Assembly (NCBI GenBank): GCA_018806985.1
Contig: JADANN010000004.1
Span: 558,001 to 622,000, forward strand
Direction: 5' to 3'
DNA length: 64,000 bases
DNA from: Angiostrongylus vasorum
Lineage: Eukaryota > Nematoda > Chromadorea > Rhabditida > Metastrongylidae
In this document: positions 1 to 11,974 of the stretch, one piece after another
Position numbering within the stretch: the stretch's first letter is position 1
Layout of the letters: each line of letters begins with the position of its first letter
Notes under the pieces: model-generated
Told to the model about the DNA's origin: nothing
What the model saw: only the letters and a program-made list of their open reading frames with translations
Database searches by the model: none
Program-made: the position numbers and the translations under genes

Positions 1-1269
1 AAGTCTGACTTCTCTTCGCAGTCTTAATCGATTAGGATTTGTTAAGAAAAAATGAAACTTCTAGGAAGCTAACTCTGGGGTAGTTTGCCAAAAATCAAAA
101 ACATTTTCCCTAAATTGTGATGAAGACACAAAGGTGCAGTGGTCTATCCTGTTCTAAGTGACGAATAAGGGTTTAATTGGGGAGCAGAAGTGGTAATGTT
201 TATGAAATGAGAAATAAGCGGATTCGGACAGAGTAGCAGTTCAATGCACTCAATTTACTTGTGCCTTCCATGTACACTGAGGCATATTTGTGAGAAAAGG
301 TCGATCCCAGCAATTAGATAATTTGAAAACGTGCAAGAGGCGGCTCTGAGTGCCTTCCAAATTATCGTTGAGATGTACATTGAACCGTACACGTTTATGC
401 ACACTGGCAACGGCTGTGCTTCGTAAGCTGCCCATTGGTTGATTTTCACCGAAAACAGAAGTGTGGTTCCACTGACCTTACAGTGCTGGTATGTTTTCTG
501 ATATGAGTACGTTTGTGCTTCTAAAATCTCAGGAACTTCTTTGGTTATTAAAATTTGTAACAGCTGTAGTGCAACTTGCAGACGACAGCCCACTCACGAT
601 TTATTCTATTGATTTTTGTATGGAGTTTGAAACGTATTACAAAGAGAGTTATAGAGATAATTTTCCCTGTTAATGACTGGTACTTGATTGTGTAAATTTC
701 TTCGGCTCTCGCTGACTGTTGGCATATAGGTCCCAGGACTCGATGCGTCTGTCTTGAAAAAGATAGACCTTTGGTGAGTTTTGGAACCCGAGACCATCGG
801 TTGCCGGTTTTCGCCCATTTTAAAGGTTTCTGAGTGCTTTCAATATAGATGAGAAAGAATAAAACTAGCTTATACACTTGTTCCAATTTTCTCTTCAACA
901 CTTGCTTCAGGAATAGCACCAAACTCAAATACTTTCGACTTAAGTTCCAGTAAAGTTGCCACGTCTGTGATTTTAATATAAATAATCGGCTCTGATAATA
1001 CATGTGATCTCACCAGTCGTCGGTGTTGTGTGATATGTTCTGATGCCTTGCTTCAACTTGCATAAATGGTGGTGACTTGAACTCTACGCTACAATCTTAT
1101 TATAGCAGAATTTAGCCCCATGAGCGGTCGTTGATGTTGCACCCTGTGTTTATTTTGCTGTTTCATCATAAGATAAGATTGACAAAGGGGTTTTTGCAAT
1201 GAAGCTTTTATATCTGAAATGTGCTTGTTGCTCTGTATTGTGTCACCAGAAATTTATGGGAATACGTAA
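1..1269. other. No gene resolved; possible minus-strand ORF at 250-490
   Basis: No exon with good splice signals was found on the plus strand. On the minus strand an open stretch from about 490 down to 250 contains an ATG at 435 and encodes a hydrophilic 61-residue piece ending CTWKAQVN, but a second minus frame is open over the same bases, so the coding frame cannot be fixed. The segment should lie in the intron upstream of the first visible p120-catenin exon at 3896. Confidence 0.3.
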
Positions 1270-3552
1270 CTAGTCGAATTTGTATCCAGGCCTTGCTTTA
1301 CGGCATAGCACCACGGTGTTGCTTGCACAGGCAGGACCGACGAGCATGTTCTCCTTGCCTCCGAATCCGGCAGAGGACCTCTCGTTTCTCACATCGACCT
1401 TCCCCAGTATCTGCTTTCCGTCGAACGTAATGACACCACACGATATGTCGCCCTTCGTGTTGTTAACATGCACCGGGGTCCACTCCTTGTCTTTATCAAA
1501 CGATGCTGCCTAGAATACGAGTATTTCAACTTTCTCTTATTTTATGGTATTAAGTAACCTGATAATTCGAACGTACTTGTGGGAATGGAATCCAACTGTA
1601 GTCGAAGCCTCGAACATGGTCAGAGAGCTGTACGAGAACTTGTATCGAACCGACATTTCCTTTGTACTCATTCTTATTCCAGCAGAAGTTGGCGGCTACC
1701 TGGAAATAATCCTTCATTGGATTGCTATTTTTTTATCTGGGAATTTAAAGATGGAATGTACCTTGCCACCTTCGTTCCAGACTCGACCCATGACAGGCTC
1801 TCCTGCTTGGTACCACAGGGCAACGTATTGGTCTGGATTTTCTCCCTCAATTGTGTTATCGAGGGTCTTGTTCAGAGCTTTGACAAGTTCTCGGGTTGGC
1901 CATGGATCTCCTGCACGAATGTCCATCCATTCGTCGATCATCACTCTGAATATTGTTTCTAATAATAATCGTTCTTTGCATTCTCATATTCACAATTGGC
2001 CGTGAAATTTACTCAGAAATGTGCCATGTGTTCTAGCTGTGAGTATGTTGACAGCTTACGAAGTCAAGATTCTAATGAGCATTGCACGGAAGTCACACTT
2101 TGTCGTATTTCAATTTTTTTTGAAATTTTGTTAAAATTATGAAAAAGAACCTTGGTGGTGGTGGCCCAGGTGGCGGAGGAGCTACACGGCACGTAGAACA
2201 TTCACAGTGAGGGAGGCCCTCCAACAGTGTTTCTCATAATGATATACATGTTGCTGAGTTCACCTCCTTTTTCTCTCGTACACTTTGCCGTCACATGAGA
2301 ACAAGGCAATTTCAGTCTTGTTATCTACATAACCAAGTAACGTGCCCTGTAAATTGGGTTGTATTATTTTTTTTCTATACCTAAAAATTGAGATTTGACA
2401 ATCACGTGCACTATTGTGTGACGATCAGGAAAATGCGCTTATTTAAATGGCCCCTAAAAATTAAGATAAAATGACGCGTTTTCACTGTTACTATCTACAT
2501 GGTCTGGTATGGAGTCGTGTAGTGTGGAACCGAATAGCGTTCTTGTAGCCGGGCATTCAGGAAAGTTATAATTCACCAACAAAATTCGAGAAATAGTTTT
2601 TGACCTTGTGTAAGATGTGACTTCATAGCTACTTGAATACTAAGTCACCCTGTCCTAACAAGTAATGAGTGCTGCAGCTGTTTTTTTCTTTCGAGAGGGT
2701 AGCAATATCTGTGCTGGGAGTATCTTCCTGTCATTGTTTTACCGAGTGATAGAGAGCTGTATAACAGGCCGAGTCGCTTTTATTGTTTACCAACCATGTA
2801 TTCGACAGCTTAAAGGACCATACTCGGGAGTCACTATTTGTTTATCAATGGTCGTATTTTAGCGCAGTCAAATCATTGTTGAATGAAACAGCCTGCAGAT
2901 GGTATTCTTGATACGGTAAAGTCCCTTTTTATCTTGATTCTGATCACGTTTATCTTCTGCGGTCTTCGTTTACACGGTCACAGTTCTTGCTTTAGACTCC
3001 GAAACGTAATAGCAGTTATGCTCACCTCTTTGCGATCTTTCCACAAAATTGGGAATGAGTCCCCACACCTGAGAAGTTGCCGAGCTTCAGTTTTTTTCGA
3101 AACGATCTTTATACAGTACCCATTCATACCAAAATCCTTGTGTGTTGTGGTCTCCTGAATATTGGAGCACCTGGAATAAGTATAGTGACTTTAGACCATT
3201 GGTAGTGTAAAATCCTGTAATGTAAAACTGCTCTGTTTGGAGGTAACAATGTTTTTCTGCGCACTTGAATATTTCCTTCCAGTTGTTGTGCTGTCCTCAG
3301 TTCAGCATTTCTGTAAGGAAACGAACACTCGACTACTCCTCCGTTGTTCCACGACCTTCCATGAATCGGCTTTCCATGCTTGTACCATAAGGCGACGTAC
3401 ATGTTTTGTTCTCCCAAGCACTAAAAACCTTATTGTATTTTCGATGGTATTTCGGTCACTATTAATAAAAGGACCTTGACTGGATTTGGCGGAAAAGCTG
3501 TTCCAATCTTCTGGAAAGCCCATGTGTCCTCTCTTGGTGATGGGTTCGACAT
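1270..3552 (-). CDS. Two-module YVALWY-repeat nematode protein, 7 exons, three +1 frame breaks
   Basis: Exons in transcript order are 3552-3475, 3420-3265, 3170-3026, 2346-2151, 1945-1762, 1699-1577 and 1509-1270 (stop TAG). Each intron has GT donors and acceptors such as TTTTTAG, TTATTCCAG and TTTCCAG, and the phases agree. The start is the ATG at 3552 ([13 protein letters not shown]). The product is about 372 residues. Module 1 has [21 protein letters not shown], then [12 protein letters not shown] and [10 protein letters not shown]. After a Cys/Pro linker ([16 protein letters not shown]), module 2 has [31 protein letters not shown] and a C-terminus ending [11 protein letters not shown]. 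The two modules are clearly homologous. I recognise a conserved nematode family but no established name; a DM9-like relationship is a weak guess. Three net +1 insertions break the frame: the T7 run at 3091-3097, the T5 run at 2268-2272, and near GGG at 2211-2213. All other exon frames are open, so this is either a recent pseudogene or carries sequencing errors. Confidence 0.82.
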
Positions 3553-3895
3553 GGCTTGTAGGGCGAATGGAAACACCGACTTAAAGTGAAACTGCCTTAC
3601 TAATTACTACTTGTATTTATACCTAAGCATATCACTATCGTTATCGTTTCTTCACGCAATTGCAATGATGATGAAAATAGTTAACAAATGGAATATTCTA
3701 GGGGCCTGCGGTATTGTGGCAACCGTATGTTGTGAAACTCTATTTGAAACTTTTGCAAGAAGCGTCTAATTTGGATACACTAGAGGTATTTCTTTTTTCT
3801 TCGTTAGCTCGTTTCTGCTGAAGGTGAAGTGTGAAGCGAAATAGTTTTAAAAAATTGAAAATAAAGCGGAAGAGTAGATGAGAATCATTCTTTAG

Positions 3896-6634
3896 GCGTC
3901 TGCAGGTGCTGTCCAAAATCTCGCTGCGTGTCAGTTTGCACCCAGTGCCGAGGTACGTGCTGCTGTCCGTGTTGAGAAGGGGCTTCCAGTGCTTGTTGAA
4001 CTAATTCGGCTCAAGGACGACTATGTTGTATGCGCAGTGGCAACGGCTTTGCGAAATCTTTCTTTAGATTCAAGGAATTTAGAACTTATTGGTGAGGGTT
4101 TGTGAATGATTTTTCTGCAACCATTTTGTGTCCGATGTTCTCGTTCTTCCTGATTCCGTTTACATTTATTTGTTAGACATATTCTTTACAACCACCGCTA
4201 TGTGGTTTCCGTGTGATTTAGGAAAGTACGCACTACGGGATCTGATAGATAAGCTTCCTGACACCGCTGTCCGTCGTCCGCCTGTTAGCGACCAGACTAT
4301 CGGAGCCGTGTTGGGTATACTTTTTGAAGTGGTCAGAAGTAGCGCAGCTTTCACTAAGGATGTTCACGAGGCTAGAGGTCAGCATGTTGCCCAGCGATGA
4401 ATTTATCTTTTTGGTGTATTTCTTCATTTGTATCTCCTTTGATTTACGTAGTGCTGAAGAGTTTTGTCTGAGCACGTTCTTCATATACGTGCAGTGAAGT
4501 TAAATTTAGGTAGTTTCTGTACTAAACCTGATATGCCAATTCACTAACGACTAGAGTTCCTTTCCGTACTTAACGAAACGATGAACTCACGTTTCCTGAG
4601 GGAAATAAAAAACACTGTTCGTTCATTTAGGTACCGAAAAGTTGCGATTGTTAGCACGCAGTTATCCTATGTATTCACACCGAGTTTGTAAGTACGCGAG
4701 CCAAGTGCTCTTCATGATGTGGCAGCACAAAGAATTGCACGACGGATTCAAGAGAAGTGGTTTGAAAGAAGCAGATTTCTACTCGGGAACATCAAGGTTG
4801 ACAAAGTGTTCATTATATTCCGAATTTATAGCTAGTGGGGCATATATTCCTCGTTTTTTTATCGTTTTTTTTGGTATTTGAGTTCTTGGCATGAAATCCA
4901 TCTGTCCACAGTGGCTAATGAGCCTTGCATTTTACATCAAAATTTGACATTATCTTACTATACGAGTTTTAGAGGTGATTCGACAACGTTGGCAAGGCCA
5001 ATATCAAGTCAAGGGAAGGAGAGACCTGCTCTGTTAGACGAAACGACAAGTAGTGGAGGAGGATATGGTGCCGTTACTGACCCACAGGTGATTGATTTTT
5101 CCGAACGCATAACGAACGACGTGAGTTGATCTCAACTCCCGTGTATGAGGAAGAGTGGACAATATGGATTAGTTTTAACCTATACACAGTCGAGAACAAT
5201 GTGCTGGTTTAACTTGAAACAAACCTTGAAACAAATCGCAGCTTATAGGGGACTTTATCAATTGAAGTAAAGCCTATTAGAAGCCATACCTTTGCCAACG
5301 AGATATAGGTTTTCCTTTTCTTCTACCATTATAATATCCTTATTTTCACGGTCCCACAAGTTTTTCGCTTTTTTTTCCATCGTGAATCGTGTTTGAAGCA
5401 GTCGAAAGGTTGTAGAAACACGATTCATCATTAAAAGTTCTGAAGAGTTATTGCTGTAATGTGGGCTTCTGAAAGGGGAAATCGTTTGATGGTTTTGGTG
5501 AGAATACCTGCAGTACCCTGCCGAATGTGGTGGACAAGAGTTGAAGTGTTGAAAAAACTAAAAGTGGAATTAGCGGATAATTTTTCCGATTAGTCATTAT
5601 TTGGAATAAGTAAGTTTGTAAGTCTTGAAACCGCCGAGCTCTGTGCGTTTTTCTTTGGTGAGTGTACGGATGATAGTGTTTGTTTATGGCCATTCGTTTT
5701 ATACAGCTAATTTTGCTATTATATCATACAATTTAGACAGAAAAGTAAGTTTCGACGACTATCTGACTGTCGTGATCACAAATTGTGACATATCGGTTTG
5801 GTGTAGTTATTGATCAAATCACATGCGCTATTGAAGATTTACAATTAGTAACGAGCTGAGCTGGCTTAGAGTGTATTTTACTAGATTCCCTATTTCACCC
5901 TTCATATATCGTTAGTATTTTTTTCCTTTACCACTGTTCTTATTCCTCTTTCTTTCTTCGTACATACACTTCATACACTACATAGGGTGCTTGTGGCGTA
6001 GTGGAGGCTCCCTGCAACACACCCATGATGGGTCCCCTGCGCCCGTGGCACACCAAGCGTTCCGTCCAACCGGGGTCGGGAAATTGATATTAAACTAGTT
6101 TGGGGGGGGATAGCATGACTGGGTCTGTACATCGATAGCCCACCGCGAGTCATTGTAAAGGCCAGATATGCATTCATTTATCTTCAGCGATGCTTAATGA
6201 AATCGAATACATGATGCATCTTTCGGATTGATCGACGCAGAAAGCTTTATTCTTTCTCCTTTTTTTTTCTACACGCGCTACATCTAAGTTATTGTGACAC
6301 TGGAATGCGAAAGGTAATGAAATAAATACTTGGAGTACTCTTGGTAAATTGTAGCGCCGGTTCTTTAATAATGGACCGTCTGCTCTTTATTGAGGATTTC
6401 ATGGCTAGCATATGACGTCGAATTTTATCTATCCGGATTGCAATGGTTGTTTCCATTGGTGTGAACTGTACTCTAATTTTGTGCTTTCAGCATCGACGTC
6501 CCTTACACCATCAACAAATCATTCCAGCAACTCAGAACGGGCAAAGACGCAACGATAAGTCCCCTAATGAACCACTGTATGCCTCAGTACGGAAAGGCGA
6601 TCGGCCTCGTGACGTGAATGACAGTTGGGTGTGA
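3896..6634 (+). CDS. jac-1: p120/delta-catenin family armadillo protein, 3' part (JAC-1-like)
   Basis: Five exons are visible: 3896-4091, 4222-4377, 4631-4796, 4973-5120 and 6491-6634 (stop TGA). Junction phases (1, 1, 2, 0) all match. The first exon opens inside an armadillo repeat ([14 protein letters not shown], then [15 protein letters not shown]). The second gives [13 protein letters not shown] and a helix pair, and the third a further ARM segment ([18 protein letters not shown]). After it comes a low-complexity Ser/Gly/Gln tail. The last four residues are DSWV, the class of PDZ ligand found at the end of ARVCF, delta-catenin and p0071. Members bind the cadherin juxtamembrane tail at adherens junctions. 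The N-terminus and earlier ARM repeats are not in view and must lie upstream of base 1 or be missed in 1-3895. The alternative donor at 5088 is possible, but 5121 (gtgagt) is stronger. The last intron (5121-6490) contains a SINE-A copy. Confidence 0.85.
5985..6262 (+). repeat. SINE-A copy 1
   Basis: A tRNA-derived SINE lies inside the last p120-catenin intron. It starts with the A-box-like GTGGCGTAGTGGAGG, continues through CATGATGGGTCCCCTG in the B-box position and the shared body (GGTCGGGAAATTG, CGAGTCATTGTAAAGGCCAG, CGATGCTTAATGAAATCGAA), and ends near CTTTATTCTTTCTCC. It is diverged from the better copies at 37812 and 61088. Confidence 0.75.
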
Positions 6635-7929
6635 AACTGTCATGTCATAGGGATCTACCTTCATCACCCGAATCAATTACTATGTTTTGTAAGGAGCTAT
6701 TCGGTGACCTAATCCGATTATTTTGTATATCACTCGTAACCACTAAACCAATAATCGTTATGGTCTGTTGCCATAGTGTGACTGTGCTTTAACATTCACT
6801 CCAACATACATGCGTAACAGACTGTTTTATCATATACTGTACGTGATCGATTGTGATGCTTGGCAAAGAAAATCGATTTTGTGCCATGCACTTATTTCGT
6901 ATCTTCGCTACACTTGAGTAGTTTTTATTATTGTCATGTCTGAAAAGTGGCTAGTCGTTAGCATATAGCCCATCTAGTAGGACCCTACAGACCAGTGAAA
7001 TCGATGCGCGGACGAAACCAGAGTGAGCAAAGCGTACGTACGCATTCGCGTTTTTCAGTAGTGACCCTTAACACACAGATTTCGTAGCCTACCTTTTTTG
7101 ATGACGAAACCTTGCGCTTTCTTTTTCAGTTGAGGTGTCGTCTGATTAACCTGTGAACGAGCAGAGTTTTGTTTATTCTACAATACATGTAGACATGATA
7201 ATGCATAAGCTGTGTCCTTAGCGGATATTGTTATATTTGAACTGATGATTTCCGTTGTTGAGAGTATGTTGTGCGACTTTTTTTTCACGTCTTCACTTGA
7301 TCCAAGCGTTGTAAAGTACCCCTTTGATTTTCTTACGTTTTGAATGTGACATTCGCCGCGGGTAGCCCTTATTCTTTTCCATTATTTCGAATGGAATCCT
7401 TCCTTCTCTTCGTGTTTTTATCTTTGATTTTAAGGATTTCACTTTATATTCATAGTACTACCGACCGTTTTGACGTGAGGTCTTGCTCGTAAATGTTCAT
7501 TCATTTACTAAACAGTATGGTTGAAAAATGACCAAATCTTATGTCTTTAAGGAAATTGTGGTGAGAACGGTTGTAGGCGTTCAGTGATCGAGGGGAGTGC
7601 TTTAGAACAGGTGTGAACTTGTATTTTAAGTGGGTTTGTACATGCAAGCTTACCTTACGTTGTTGTCCAGTACTTTTCACTTAAATATGGGCAAATTATT
7701 GTACGTATCAGCAAAGAACACGGGTGGAAATCTACATAATGGGGGCTTGGCACAAGATATACGTACTTGTATAAAGGGCTGCTTAAACGGGACTTTGTTT
7801 TCGCTGGAGTTGCATTTTGTGGCCTTTGTTTTTTCCTTCAAACCTGTCCCGAGGAGCTATGGTTTCACGGCCATTCAAAATGACAATTTGTTACACCAAT
7901 TTTAGGCATTCTTCTTTCTGCTTTCTTCT
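6635..7929. other. Unassigned intergenic sequence
   Basis: AT-rich sequence downstream of the p120-catenin stop codon. I see no exon with credible splice sites and no clear member of the repeat families found elsewhere. The 91-codon open stretch at 7630-7905 has no family signature and is probably chance. Confidence 0.4.
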
Positions 7930-8660
7930 CTATGTAGGAAGGCTGGCTGCCATTTCTTAACGTTCAAATCCTGGTGGCTGTTCGAAACATGTTCCTCACA
8001 AACTCATTTTGTTCATGAAGGGTGAGAGGAGGAAATGAACCGCCATCCTTTTGCTGCTTGGCTATCAGTACCATATGACGAAGTATCCGCTTTTGGGCAC
8101 GTTGATTTGAAGGTTAAGAAATGGTAGCCAGTTTTTCCGCTCCTCTCAGTGAATGTTATGTACTCCGACTTTTCGTCCAATAACTCGATAGCATTTGTCC
8201 ATTTCCTCTTGTGTGAAGCAAATGACAAAACAGTCCTCTATATATCTGTTATGGAGTAGTTACCGAAGATCGATTACTGGTGCTTCCACTGTAGACATAA
8301 AGGCAGTGGCTAGGCTTGATACCAATCGCTGTCCCATTGCCATCCCTCCAATTTGTGCGCAATACTTCCCGGGCCATTTGTAGATCGACCAGTTTAGGCA
8401 AAGCTTTAGGAGGTCCATGAGCTGGTGAATCAAGAAACCGTACATGCTTATTGCTCCTTCGTGTTTGCGTAAGGAATTCGAGGATGGCTTGCATAGTGTA
8501 GTCATTCGACACGCTAAGGTAAAGGACGGTAACTTTGAAGGGATCCATCAGGTACGCGCTGTTAGGACGCGCGTAGCGTTGACGATCCAGGAACACCTGG
8601 GTATTCCTGAGATGGGCTGGAATGTTTTTCAACAATTAAGTAAGTATTAAGGTTAGAAAT
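7930..8660 (-). mobile_element. Penelope-like element fossil P1 (reverse transcriptase part)
   Basis: The minus strand encodes a decayed Penelope-like reverse transcriptase. 8635-8249 gives HLRNTQVFLDR, then a piece aligned to the 'FDVTALY' strand of copy P2, and GMAMGQRLVSSLA in an overlapping frame. 8228-8013 gives KSEYITFTERSGK. The order matches P2 at 8900-10150, but several frameshifts are needed. A short plus-oriented piece (WLPFLNVQI) at 7938-7970 shows rearrangement at the 3' side. Confidence 0.75.
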
Positions 8661-8899
8661 CATGCCATTCTCTCCTTTTTTCCCGTCTACACTGCTGATG
8701 ATGGATTTAACTTTAAATAACGATGATAGATCGGTTTACCCAAGGTATTCATTAGATACTAGCTCATATGTTTTAACGAGTAGATACAAGATGGAACATG
8801 TTGGCAGTTCGATTTTAAGTATGGCACTAACTGACGGTTCTATTTCTTGTTCTTTTTTTTGGTACTGATTTAAAACATAAGTTGGTATTACTTGATGAT

Positions 8900-10150
8900 T
8901 TTACGTCAACGAATCCGTCATCGTTTAAGGTTAGACCCATCATCAGCTGTGTAGACGGACCAATGGAGAGGATAAACTGGTTTCTAAGCCTAATACTAAC
9001 CTAGTTGCTTAAACATATTCGAGCTCACCTCACGAACACCCAGATGTTCTTAGAACGTCTACGTAACGCGTCTCCTAATAACGCGTACGTGATGGAGTCC
9101 TTCGACGTTACCGCGCTGTACTTCAACGCATCGAATGACTCCGCAATGCAAGCCATCCACGAACTTCTTGTTGAACATGAAGGAGGAATACATATGCATA
9201 GCTTGTCTATTCAGCAGCTCATGGCTCTCTTAAAAGAGTGCTTAAACTGCTCGATTTTCAGACGGTCTGGGAATTATTACGCACAAATTAGAGAGCTGGC
9301 AATGGAACAGCGACTGGTACCAAGTCTTGCCATTGTGTTGATGTCTGAGATAGAAACCCCTATTCTCGGTCTCAGGCCACTACTCTACTGGAGGTACATA
9401 GATATTTGTTTTGTTATCTTCTCTATGCAGGAGGAGATGGACAAATGCTTTGAATTAGTGAACGAGCAGTCTGAGTACATCAAGTCCACCCGGGAGAAAC
9501 CGAAAGAAAACTGGCGTCCGTTTCTAAACGTTCACATAGACTTATCAAATAGCGGTTACATGACAAATTGGTACCGAAAACCAAGTAACAAAAATATCCT
9601 GCTTCATGTCCTCTCTTCTCACCCTTCACACACAACGAGGACGCTTGTAAGAAACATGTTTCGAACAGCCACCTCTGTGTGCACAAGTAGGGGAACTAAA
9701 GGAAGAATCGCACGACTTGGTTCGGCAAATAGCCACCTCCAATGACTACGAAATAGTAACCCCCATGAGATAATTTTAGAAAGAGAGCGACGCCCCCAAA
9801 ACGAAGGGGTTTGGCCGAAACAAAATCCCGTTTATCTTGCCCTTCATTAGCGATGAAATAAGTGTAGCGATGAAGCGATGCTTAAGAAAGGCAGATCTAG
9901 AGGAATCGGTAGCGATAGAATACCACCCGATTCCCTTCGTCGTCAATTAGTTCGTAACCGACCATATGACCGTCTATGTGAAACAAAAAAATTGCGTAAT
10001 TTGCCCTTACGGCAGAGACGGTGACTGCATGAGTTCAGGTACGATATAGCTGATCTCTTGTAATAATTGCGGAGATGAATATATTGGCGAAAAGGGCAGA
10101 CCTTTATGTATCCGCATAAAAGAACACCTATATGGCAAACGAAAAGCAAA
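8900..10150 (+). mobile_element. Penelope-like element fossil P2 (RT plus GIY-YIG endonuclease)
   Basis: 9005-9745 is a 246-codon open frame with Penelope-type RT motifs: [40 protein letters not shown] (the YxDD box with its last Asp lost), EQSEYIKSTREKPKENW, WYRKPSNKNILLH and RNMFRTATSVC. Further on, past frame breaks, 10050-10135 encodes CGDEYIGEKGRPLCIRIKEH, matching the GIY-YIG endonuclease of canonical Penelope-like elements. The 3' end is cut where RTE sequence begins near 10150. The mutated active site and frame breaks make it inactive. Confidence 0.85.
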
Positions 10151-11970
10151 ACAAGGCAGACAGACGATGAAAGAAGATCCTAAAGAGAGAAGAGCAGCAG
10201 TAACGGTCGAAGCTGCAGAGGCTGGGAAAAGCATTCGCAAAGCCCACCGAAGCTTCGCCAATTACAAGACCAAGATGATTGCACTCGGACGCCCAGACGG
10301 AACAGGTACAGCGTCCAGAAAGGCAATGGAGAAAATCATTCACAAATACTACTCAGATCTCTTCGATAGCCACGTCCACCTTCAGTCTTGTGAAATGAGG
10401 GAGAATGGATATATTGTACAACCGGTCCTCCCTTCCGAAATCCGACATGCCATTTCGTCGGTGAAAAATCGAACAATATCAGGTCTGGACAGGATAAGAC
10501 CAGAACACCTGAAGAACCTTCCGCCAGTCCTCGTATACACACTGCACGTTACCTGCCTGAATGCAAGGTCCCTACTCAATGGAAGACCAGCAAGACCGTG
10601 CTAATGTTCAAGAAGGGTGACCCACACGATATGGGCAACTATCGCCCAATCTGCCTGCTGTCTGTCGTCTACAAACTTTTCACTCGAGTCGTCCTAAACA
10701 GGATTGACAGAACACTGGACGAAGGACAGCCATGTGAGCAAGCAGGGTTTCGAAAAGGATTTAGCACGATGGACCACATCCACACGGTAACAAGGCTCAT
10801 TGAAGTATCGCGAGAGTACAAAAGACCGCTCTGTCTCACCTTCATCGATTTACAAAAGGCCTTTGATTCAGTCGAGATTGAAGCAGTCTTGGAACCCCTG
10901 GATAGTCAAGGAGTCCCTACTCAGTTCACAAAGATTCTTCGTGAGCTGTACGAAAACTTCACAACCAAAAATATCACCATTCTACAACGATATTATCATC
11001 GACGTCAAAAGAGGAGTTAGGCAAAGCGATACAATCTCGCCAAAATTGTTTACCGCCACCCTCTAGAACGTCATGCGAACATTGGAATGGGATAATATGG
11101 GAGTGAAAATCGATGGTTGCCAATAACATCATCTTCGCTTTGCTGATGACATCGTCCTTATAACATCAAACATTAGCCACGCGGAACGTATGCTTGCCGA
11201 CTTTGATAAAGACTGTGGAAAGATTGGTCTTCGACTAAATCTCACAAAGCGGTGTTCATGAGGAACGGATTGGTTTCGTATGCCCCATTCACGCTCAACG
11301 TAACGGATATCTCCGAATGCTTCATTTATATCTATCTAGATCGGGAAATCAATATGATGAACGACTTAGCTCCAGAGCTGAGCAGAAGGAAACGAGCGGC
11401 GTGGGGAGCTTTCAAGAGCATCGAGGATGTAGTGAAGGGAATAAAGAACACCCGACTCCGTTTCCACCTTTTCGACTTAACGGTACTTCCTGCCCTAACG
11501 TATGCTTCAGAAACCTTGTCGCTGTGTAAGCGGGTTGAAAGATCACTCAGCGTTATTGAACGCGCAGTCGAAAGGACGATGCCTGGAGTATCTCGTTTCA
11601 CACAAGTAAGGGAAGGGGTCCGAAACCACGACCTGCATCAACGATCAAAAATCGAAGATACCGTTTTGTATGCCAAACAGTCGAAGATAAGGTGGGCCGG
11701 ACACATAATGCATATGAATGACAACCGATGGACAAGAGTCGTTAGTGACTGGATTCCTCGGGATGTCAAACGTAATGCAGAAAGAACACCGACCCGATGG
11801 TGAGAGTTCTTCACGAAGAGCATAGAAGAATGATATGATGCTCGACGAGCCCCTAGATCGAGCAGAACGCACTAGGCTACTCTTGCACGCGACAGGGAAA
11901 AGTGGAAGATTTACTGGCGCCCGCTCGACTCACTCGACGATCAACGGGACTACAGGTGATACAGGTGATC
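10140..11970 (+). mobile_element. RTE-clade non-LTR retrotransposon, 5'-truncated copy RTE-a
   Basis: Reverse transcriptase blocks appear in order over several frames: [15 protein letters not shown] (10470-10520), FKKGDPHDMGNYRPICLLSV (10600-10660), EQAGFRKGFSTMDHI (10735-10780), TFIDLQKAFDS (10840-10870), VKRGVRQSDTISPKLF (11010-11050), FADDIVLITSN (11140-11170) and a C-terminal region ([19 protein letters not shown]) to about 11800. The catalytic FADD is intact. The 3' end is a tandem of TACAGGTGA at about 11950-11970, seen also in copy RTE-b. The endonuclease half is absent. The element begins directly against PLE copy P2. Confidence 0.88.
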
Positions 11971-11974
11971 AGCT

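Noticed and set aside
3302..3523. Minus-strand 73-codon ORF as a separate protein
   Set aside because: It reads through an intron (3421-3474) in the wrong frame; the spliced frame fits the repeat protein.
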